This document shows, one piece after another, positions 26,831 to 32,486 of a DNA stretch of 37,083 nt (its first letter is position 1; each line of letters starts with the position of its first letter). The position numbers and the translations under genes are program-made. A model generated the notes under the pieces. The model worked only from the letters and a program-made list of their open reading frames with translations. It made no database searches and was not told the origin of the DNA. Origin of the DNA: Acholeplasmatales bacterium. Its GTDB lineage: Bacteria > Bacillota_I > Bacilli_A > Acholeplasmatales > Anaeroplasmataceae. The stretch spans positions 1 to 37,083 of the forward strand of contig JAFXXC010000024.1 of NCBI GenBank assembly GCA_017542485.1, given 5' to 3'.

Positions 26831-27424
26831 ATGGCAACAGAAAAAATAATAACATCACATGCTTTTAGAGTTAAAAGAGCAAAAGAATATGTTAAAAATT
26901 CACCAGACAAAATTTCGATTTTTGATAGAGAGGCAATTGTAGAGTTTTATTTGTTAGAGGATGTAGTTGAATTATTTGAATACAGATACAATAACGAATC
27001 TAAAAAAACAGCTACAACAAGAGGTGGTGAGATGGCTCACCAAAGAAATTTAAAGAGATATGAGCTACTTACTAAGCTATATACTCAAACAGCTGAAATT
27101 GCCAGAGCATTAATTGATTCTGGTGAGTATAAAATTGTATGGAAATCAATTCCAGAAGGAAATTTGATGAAGGCTGCAAAAAGTATAAAGAATGTAGCAA
27201 TTGTTAAAGAAATCGGTATTGATTTATTAAAAGAATTATCTGATGAAGCTCTTGAACTAGAGAGAATGAGTATTGAAGTAGAAGAACAATTAGATGATTT
27301 AGAAAGACATGAAAGTAATGTTAGACTTGTTAGGGGTATTCCAACACAAGAAGAGATTAGTAATTTAATTAGTGAAGTAGAGGCAGTTATGCCTTCAAAA
27401 GATAAAAAAATTAACTTGAATTAA
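26831..27424 (+). CDS. Helical protein of unknown family, first gene of the ESCRT-like operon
   Basis: The 197-residue product is almost wholly helical and highly charged, with no signal peptide or TM segment. A basic N-terminal helix (HAFRVKRAKEYVKN) is followed by long helices. Residues 111-159 (NLMKAAKSIKNVAIVKEIGI onward to QLDDLE) look like the helix 3-5 region of ESCRT-III proteins. A short C-terminal helix (EEISNLISEVEAV, 173-185) follows a linker, as in that family. I consider a second, more divergent ESCRT-III-like subunit possible but weakly supported. GGAGG precedes the start. The next gene is 14 bp away. Confidence 0.55.
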   Translation: MATEKIITSHAFRVKRAKEYVKNSPDKISIFDREAIVEFYLLEDVVELFEYRYNNESKKTATTRGGEMAHQRNLKRYELLTKLYTQTAEIARALIDSGEYKIVWKSIPEGNLMKAAKSIKNVAIVKEIGIDLLKELSDEALELERMSIEVEEQLDDLERHESNVRLVRGIPTQEEISNLISEVEAVMPSKDKKINLN

Positions 27425-27438
27425 GGAGAAAAGGAATT

Positions 27439-28065
27439 ATGAAAAAGAAATTAACTAACGATGAAAAAATTATAGCTGCTTTTGATGCAATTGATAGATC
27501 AGTAGCAAACTTACAAAAATTTGGTGAGAAGTATAATCAACATATTGATAATGCTGCTTTACGTGGTGATGATAAAAGAGCAAAACAATTAATTAAACAA
27601 AAAATAGGTGTTTATAATCTTGCTAATCAATTAGTAACATTAAAGAATAATTTAGAACTTGGAGCTTATACAGCTTCTGTAGCAGCTGATTTAGGAAAGC
27701 TTCCTGATGCAATTGCTGGTTGTAAGGGATTATTAGCTGAATCTCCAGATTTTAATAAAGTTGGAAAAGATATCAAGAAGATATTTAAGGATATGGAAAA
27801 ACCTGCTCAAGAGATTGAAAAGTTAAATAACATTTTAGATGAAACTTTAGCTCCAAAGCAAGAAAAATCATTAATTTCTAGATTAGATAATGAAAATCCT
27901 GAAGAAAACACTGATCAATTCAAAGCAGAATATGCAGCAATGTTGGATAGAATCAAGTCTCAAGTAGGAAAAGAAAATGTTGCTAAACCTCAGTCAGAAG
28001 ATATTACTGCAACTGGTGATATTGATTTTGAAGGTATTATTGCCGACGAGAATAAAAGAAAATAA
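27439..28065 (+). CDS. ESCRT-III-like (Snf7/CHMP-like) helical protein, candidate
   Basis: The 208-residue product matches the layout of CHMP/Vps2/Vps24 proteins when read by eye. There is a Lys-rich N-terminus, then a long hairpin with DNAALRGDDKRAKQLIKQK (37-55) and LVTLKNNLE (65-73). Next come a helix at VAADLGKLPDAI (81-92), FNKVGKDIKKIFKDME (105-120) and QEIEKLNNILDETL (124-137). After an acidic linker, the C-terminal helix EYAAMLDRIKSQV (164-176) resembles an MIT-interacting motif. ESCRT-III filaments remodel membranes and are disassembled by Vps4, and the next gene encodes a Vps4-like ATPase. The alternative is a PspA/Vipp1 relative or an unrelated coiled coil. No signal peptide. AAGGAG precedes the start. 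Confidence 0.55.
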   Translation: MKKKLTNDEKIIAAFDAIDRSVANLQKFGEKYNQHIDNAALRGDDKRAKQLIKQKIGVYNLANQLVTLKNNLELGAYTASVAADLGKLPDAIAGCKGLLAESPDFNKVGKDIKKIFKDMEKPAQEIEKLNNILDETLAPKQEKSLISRLDNENPEENTDQFKAEYAAMLDRIKSQVGKENVAKPQSEDITATGDIDFEGIIADENKRK

Positions 28066-28111
28066 TAATTTCCTTTATAAAAAATAATTATTTAATGAAG
28101 GAGGAATTATT

Positions 28112-29305
28112 ATGGCAGAAGCAAGTATGATAAATGTATTTAATTCAAAAATAGCTTCTTTCAATAAAGCTGTTAATGAAGATGATACTTATGAAATTAT
28201 TTCACTTGGTAAAGAATTATTAAAAATAGCTTTTCAAGAGTGTTTGAAGCCAACAGTTAACCAAACAATTAAAGAAACATATGCTAAACAGTCAATGACA
28301 ATAATATCTCATTTGACTAACCTTGCATCAAAACCAGCCATATCTGCAAAAGGTGGTAATGATGATGGTAATAATGATCCATATTATACTACTAAGCAAT
28401 GGTTTTCTGATGAAGTTCCTAATTTGAATTTTTCAAATATAATTGGTGTTCAAGAAGTAAAAGATGCTTTTATGGTTGATGTTGTAGCGCCTTTAAGAAA
28501 AGAATTTAAGGGTATTTACCATAAGTTTAGAGGCGATGAAATGGGAAGCCAAATACTATTGTGGGGTCCTCCAGGAACTGGTAAGACACATATAGTAAAA
28601 TGTTTGGCAGGTGCTTTAAATTGTAAAATTGCAGTTGTTCAAACAAGTGAAGTTTTGGCAAGTGTTGTTGGTGTTGCTGAAAAGAATATTAGAGATGTAT
28701 TTGAACAAGCGTCTAAACTTGATAGATGCATCATATTCTTAGATGAGATTGATTCTATTTGTAGTGATAGAACATTAGATGATTCAAGAAATACAAAATC
28801 AATATTAACTACATTATTAACATGTATGGATGGTTTTGCAAAAACTAAATCTAAAGATCAATTAAGAATCATTGTTGCAGCAACGAATTTACCTTGGAAG
28901 TTAGATTCTGCATTAAAACGTGGTGGAAGATTTGAGACTCAAATTTATGTACCACTACCTGATAGAGATGCAAGAACTAAATTTATTGAAATGGAATTGG
29001 CTAAATTCCCACATTCATCTGATATAGATGTTAACAAATTAGTTAATTTATTAGATGGATATTCAGGTGCAGATATAAAAGCCATTATGAGACAAGTTGC
29101 AAATAAAGCTTTAAAGCGTGCAGTATTGTCAATTATTAATGGTGATTCTAAATCTGCAGATGAAGAAATGGCACATTATTCAGATTGTATAGAGGTAATA
29201 GATAATTACATTAATAGTGTTACTCCAGAAATGTTATTAAGATTTGAAGCATATGAAAAAGGTATTTCTTATGCTGAGTTACTTAGAAAAAAAGGTAACA
29301 TTTAA
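28112..29305 (+). CDS. Vps4/katanin-like AAA ATPase with MIT-like N-terminal domain
   Basis: The 397-residue product is an AAA ATPase of the meiotic (Vps4/katanin/spastin) type. Residues 7-72 form a three-helix domain resembling MIT, followed by a Gly/Asn/Asp linker. The AAA module has Walker A GPPGTGKT (152-159), Walker B IIFLDEID (D211, E212), ALKRGGRFETQIYVPLPDRD with arginine fingers, GYSGADIKAIMRQV, and a C-terminal VTPEMLLRFEAYEKG as in Vps4-like enzymes. The aromatic pore-loop residue (KW.G in Vps4) is Val185 here (SVVG), which is odd. The gene follows the ESCRT-III-like gene by 46 bp, with AGGAGG. Role as the remodelling ATPase for that protein is inference. Confidence 0.78.
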   Translation: MAEASMINVFNSKIASFNKAVNEDDTYEIISLGKELLKIAFQECLKPTVNQTIKETYAKQSMTIISHLTNLASKPAISAKGGNDDGNNDPYYTTKQWFSDEVPNLNFSNIIGVQEVKDAFMVDVVAPLRKEFKGIYHKFRGDEMGSQILLWGPPGTGKTHIVKCLAGALNCKIAVVQTSEVLASVVGVAEKNIRDVFEQASKLDRCIIFLDEIDSICSDRTLDDSRNTKSILTTLLTCMDGFAKTKSKDQLRIIVAATNLPWKLDSALKRGGRFETQIYVPLPDRDARTKFIEMELAKFPHSSDIDVNKLVNLLDGYSGADIKAIMRQVANKALKRAVLSIINGDSKSADEEMAHYSDCIEVIDNYINSVTPEMLLRFEAYEKGISYAELLRKKGNI

Positions 29306-30283
29306 ATGAATACAAAAATTATTGCATCATATTATTCTAATGCAAGAGAACTTATTAAATGTAATTTACCTAAGGAAGCAAGATTATATGTGCTTCAAAT
29401 ATTAAATTATGCTTTAGAATACTATCGAAAAATCGATAGTATTCTTTCGAAAGTAAAAACCGAATTATTTATGGAAAAGTGGATAAGAGTATCTAAAGAT
29501 TTATATGAATTCGGTATAACTGATTATGTACTTGAATGTTTTAATTTGGATAATCCAAAATCAAAAAACATAGTAAAATTTGAAAAGAAAAAAGAAATAG
29601 AAAAGAATACAACTGATGATTTGATTGATTTTGAAGATTTAGTTAATTCTGAAAATGTTAGCCAAGGATGGTGTGCTGATGTTTTTGATAAAAATAGAAA
29701 TGCCATAGTAAAAATATCAGCTATTGATGGTAATCAAACATCTAATGGTACAGGTTTTATTATTTCTAAAAATGGATATCTATTAACTAATGATCATATC
29801 ATTTATAATACATCTTCTGATAATTATTATCCTAAGATGTATATGATTACATCTGAAAATATCAAAATTAAAATTGAATTACAGATTTCTGATAAGAAAA
29901 ACGATATTGCATTATGTAAATTTAATGTAGAAGATGTTTCTAATATAGAATCAGTTAATAGAATTAAAGATTATAGTAAGTTAAAACAAGGTGCAGATTG
30001 TTTAGTAATAGGAAACCCATTTGATATGGGATTAGCTCCTTTTACTGGAATAGTAAAATATACTAAAAATAGAAGTGGTGATTTAGTATATTCTGCACCA
30101 TCAAACCCTGGTGATTCAGGTGGACCTGTATTTAATAGAACAGGTGAATGTATAGGTATTAATAAATCAAAAACATATAAAGTAAATAATGAAGATGTAG
30201 AATTATTTGCAAATGCAACACCTATGGATACCATAGATGCATTTTTAAATAAATGGAGTTCTACAAATAATATTGAGTTTTAA
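29306..30283 (+). CDS. Trypsin-like serine protease with MIT-like N-terminal domain
   Basis: The 325-residue product has an N-terminal helical domain (about 5-70: YYSNARELIKCNLPKEARLY, then SKVKTELFMEKW) resembling MIT. A charged linker follows, then an S1-type (HtrA-like) protease domain. The catalytic triad is complete: His164 in LTNDHII, Asp200 in KKNDIALC and Ser271 in NPGDSGGP. There is no signal peptide, TM segment or PDZ domain, so it acts in the cytoplasm. The start is the base after the AAA gene stop. In conflict systems such proteases act as effectors or as activators by cleavage, which fits the context but is inference. Confidence 0.82.
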   Translation: MNTKIIASYYSNARELIKCNLPKEARLYVLQILNYALEYYRKIDSILSKVKTELFMEKWIRVSKDLYEFGITDYVLECFNLDNPKSKNIVKFEKKKEIEKNTTDDLIDFEDLVNSENVSQGWCADVFDKNRNAIVKISAIDGNQTSNGTGFIISKNGYLLTNDHIIYNTSSDNYYPKMYMITSENIKIKIELQISDKKNDIALCKFNVEDVSNIESVNRIKDYSKLKQGADCLVIGNPFDMGLAPFTGIVKYTKNRSGDLVYSAPSNPGDSGGPVFNRTGECIGINKSKTYKVNNEDVELFANATPMDTIDAFLNKWSSTNNIEF

Positions 30284-30297
30284 AGGAGAATGGAACT

Positions 30298-31809
30298 ATG
30301 GAATTTAAAGATCTATTTAGAGAATTATATAGAAAGACTCTTAATGCTGCTAGAAATAATGATGAAAAAGGTGTTGTTGATGGATTAAGAGAGTTATGTG
30401 ATATTTTTACGAGACAATACAATTTAAATAATGGAGATAACATAGTTACTAAGGCTAAACTAAGTTATTGGAATGATACTTTTTCAACATACATTAAAAT
30501 TATAAATATGTACGGATTAAAAGATATAAGAGTTCAAAAATTATTTGGTCTCGCTGACGATTCTATAGCTCCTTCATTCTCAGATATAATGAGTGGAAAA
30601 GGAAAAGTTACAGTAGAACCAGTTAATCCTTCTCCAATTTTTGATAATAAAGGTGAAATCGACATTAGTGGTATTATTCCACCACAAAATGATGAGATAA
30701 ATAAAAAAGATGAAATTGATAATAAATTAGAACCAAATAATCAAGTAGACGATATGCCTAAAGAAAATGAAGAAATTGGTGGTGCTATTAACAATGAGGG
30801 ACCAGCTAAAGAAACTATTGTTAAAAATACAAACCCTTCATTTACTCCAACTTCTTTAAGTGAATTTATTGGACAACAACATATTGTAAGAGTGCTATTA
30901 AAGGAAATAGCAATAGCTAAAAATGAAAATAGAAAGCATTTAGACAATATCTTATTATTTGGTAATCCTGGTTTAGGTAAAACAACATTAATGGAGTTAA
31001 TCGCAAAAGAATTAGGTGTTCGCTTTGAATTATTAGATTGTTCACAATTTAGAAATTCTCAACAATCACTAAAAGCATTACAAAATTTCTTTATGCGTGT
31101 TGCTCGTAATAATGAACCTGTTGTTATTGCTCTTGACGAAGTGCATATGTTAACAGCAGAATTACAATCAAGTTTATTAACACTTCTTAATAGTAGAGTA
31201 TATGTTTCTCCACTTGATGTTAATGGTCAATGTAAAAGAATACCAATCGATGAATTTACATTTATAGCAGCTACAACAGATGATGATAAGGTATTAGATA
31301 CTATTAAAAATAGATGCTTAAGATTAAAATTCCAGATGGTTGATTATACATATGATGAATTAAAACAAATTTATAAAAATAAAATAGCAGCTAGGGGATT
31401 AACTATCACAGAAGAAGCCTTAGAGATATGTATCCCTAGAAGTAGAGGCGCTATTAGATATGTTAATTCTATAGTAGATGGTTTAAATAGTGAGCTTTAT
31501 AATGATGAAGGTATACGTATATCTACACATATAGATTTAGATGTAGCAAATAATTATTTTAAAGTAAAAGGCATTGATCCAATTGGACTTGAAAAGAAAG
31601 ATTTAGAGATTTTAAATGAAATAGCTAATGATACATCAGGTGCAATTAGTGCAGATGTATTATCTGCTAGAGTTGGACTTGAAACAAAGAAATATTTGTC
31701 CGAATATGAAAGGTACTTAATTAAGATTGGCTTTATTAATGTTACTGGTAGAGGTAGAAGTTTAACAGAAAAAGCAATCAAGTATATTAAGGGTGAAATA
31801 GATGAATAA
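30298..31809 (+). CDS. RuvB-like AAA ATPase with MIT-like N-terminal domain
   Basis: The 503-residue product has a helical N-terminal domain (1-75: LFRELYRKTLNAARNNDEKG and on) like those of the two preceding proteins. A polar linker with many Asn, Asp, Glu, Lys and Pro runs to about residue 180. The AAA core is RuvB-type: SEFIGQQHIVRVLL, Walker A GNPGLGKTT (222-230), Walker B ALDEVHML (D280, E281), and sensor 1 FIAATTDDD. The C-terminal winged helix (YLIKIGFINVTGRGRSLTEK) matches that of RuvB. No ruvA is next to it, so it is probably not the housekeeping RuvB. AAAGGAG lies upstream. Confidence 0.8.
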   Translation: MEFKDLFRELYRKTLNAARNNDEKGVVDGLRELCDIFTRQYNLNNGDNIVTKAKLSYWNDTFSTYIKIINMYGLKDIRVQKLFGLADDSIAPSFSDIMSGKGKVTVEPVNPSPIFDNKGEIDISGIIPPQNDEINKKDEIDNKLEPNNQVDDMPKENEEIGGAINNEGPAKETIVKNTNPSFTPTSLSEFIGQQHIVRVLLKEIAIAKNENRKHLDNILLFGNPGLGKTTLMELIAKELGVRFELLDCSQFRNSQQSLKALQNFFMRVARNNEPVVIALDEVHMLTAELQSSLLTLLNSRVYVSPLDVNGQCKRIPIDEFTFIAATTDDDKVLDTIKNRCLRLKFQMVDYTYDELKQIYKNKIAARGLTITEEALEICIPRSRGAIRYVNSIVDGLNSELYNDEGIRISTHIDLDVANNYFKVKGIDPIGLEKKDLEILNEIANDTSGAISADVLSARVGLETKKYLSEYERYLIKIGFINVTGRGRSLTEKAIKYIKGEIDE

Positions 31810-32440
31810 AAAAGATTTATTAAAAGATTTAAAGAATTTGTCTGATAGATACGATAATTATAGTAAAGATTATGAAATAATGAATGCATATTTAACTATT
31901 TTAGATGATGATGATTTAAATCTTGATTTCTATAAAAGTAAAAACAAAACATATTATTGCGATCAAACCTCAAGATTAACTTCAAAATTACTAGATGAAG
32001 AATTAAACATATTAAGAAGTACTACATATGCTTTATTTGAAAAGAAATGTAAAGAAATAGGAAAAAGCAAAAAAGAAGTAGAGAAAAGTAAGCAAGAATT
32101 ATTAAAGAGAAGCGGCAATGGTCGAAGATTAAAAAGAAGAATTATTTTATCTATATTTTTAGGATTAATTACAGTTGCTTTAGTTGTGTGTGCCATATTA
32201 GAATTATGTGAAGTAATAAAAACAAAAGAATGGTTTTCTTTTGGTTTAGGCGTAGCTGATTTAATCTTTGGATTAGGCTTTTCTATTTATGAAATTATTG
32301 AAGATAGTAATGATAATATTGATATTGAAACTATCGCAACAGGTAAAAGACCTGATAAAGAATATAAAAAGCATACTATTCTTCAATTATTTGGTATAGG
32401 CAATCGTATTACTTATATTGAAAACAATGATAAAGAATAA
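31802..32440 (+). CDS. Two-TM membrane protein sharing a peptide with the TIR-GTPase
   Basis: The 212-residue product has a charged helical N-terminal region (1-110) that ends in a basic patch (RRLKRR), two TM helices (about 114-136 and 145-166) and a short C-terminal tail. Both ends are likely cytoplasmic. The tail contains LQLFGIGN (194-201), which recurs at residues 6-13 of the next protein. No family is recognised. It may be the membrane anchor or membrane-targeting component of the operon. The start overlaps the RuvB-like stop by eight bases, preceded by AAGGGTG. Confidence 0.72.
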   Translation: MNKKDLLKDLKNLSDRYDNYSKDYEIMNAYLTILDDDDLNLDFYKSKNKTYYCDQTSRLTSKLLDEELNILRSTTYALFEKKCKEIGKSKKEVEKSKQELLKRSGNGRRLKRRIILSIFLGLITVALVVCAILELCEVIKTKEWFSFGLGVADLIFGLGFSIYEIIEDSNDNIDIETIATGKRPDKEYKKHTILQLFGIGNRITYIENNDKE

Positions 32441-32442
32441 TA

Positions 32443-32477
32443 CTATAGAAAGGTAATGGAATGGAGACATTCTATAG
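32443..32477 (+). repeat. Inverted repeat in the gap before the TIR-GTPase gene
   Basis: CTATAGAA (32443-32450) and TTCTATAG (32470-32477) are exact inverted repeats 19 bases apart. Inside them, GAATG and CATTC can pair around a GAGA tetraloop (32459-32472). The ribosome binding site of the next gene is weak (AGGT just after the repeat), so RNA structure here may tune its translation. Confidence 0.4.
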
Positions 32478-32486
32478 GTAAATATT

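Noticed and set aside
30741..31889. Minus-strand frames opposite the RuvB-like gene
   Set aside because: They are shadows of a well-supported coding gene. Sequences are hydrophobic by reverse reading of Asn/Asp/Glu codons, with no start signals.
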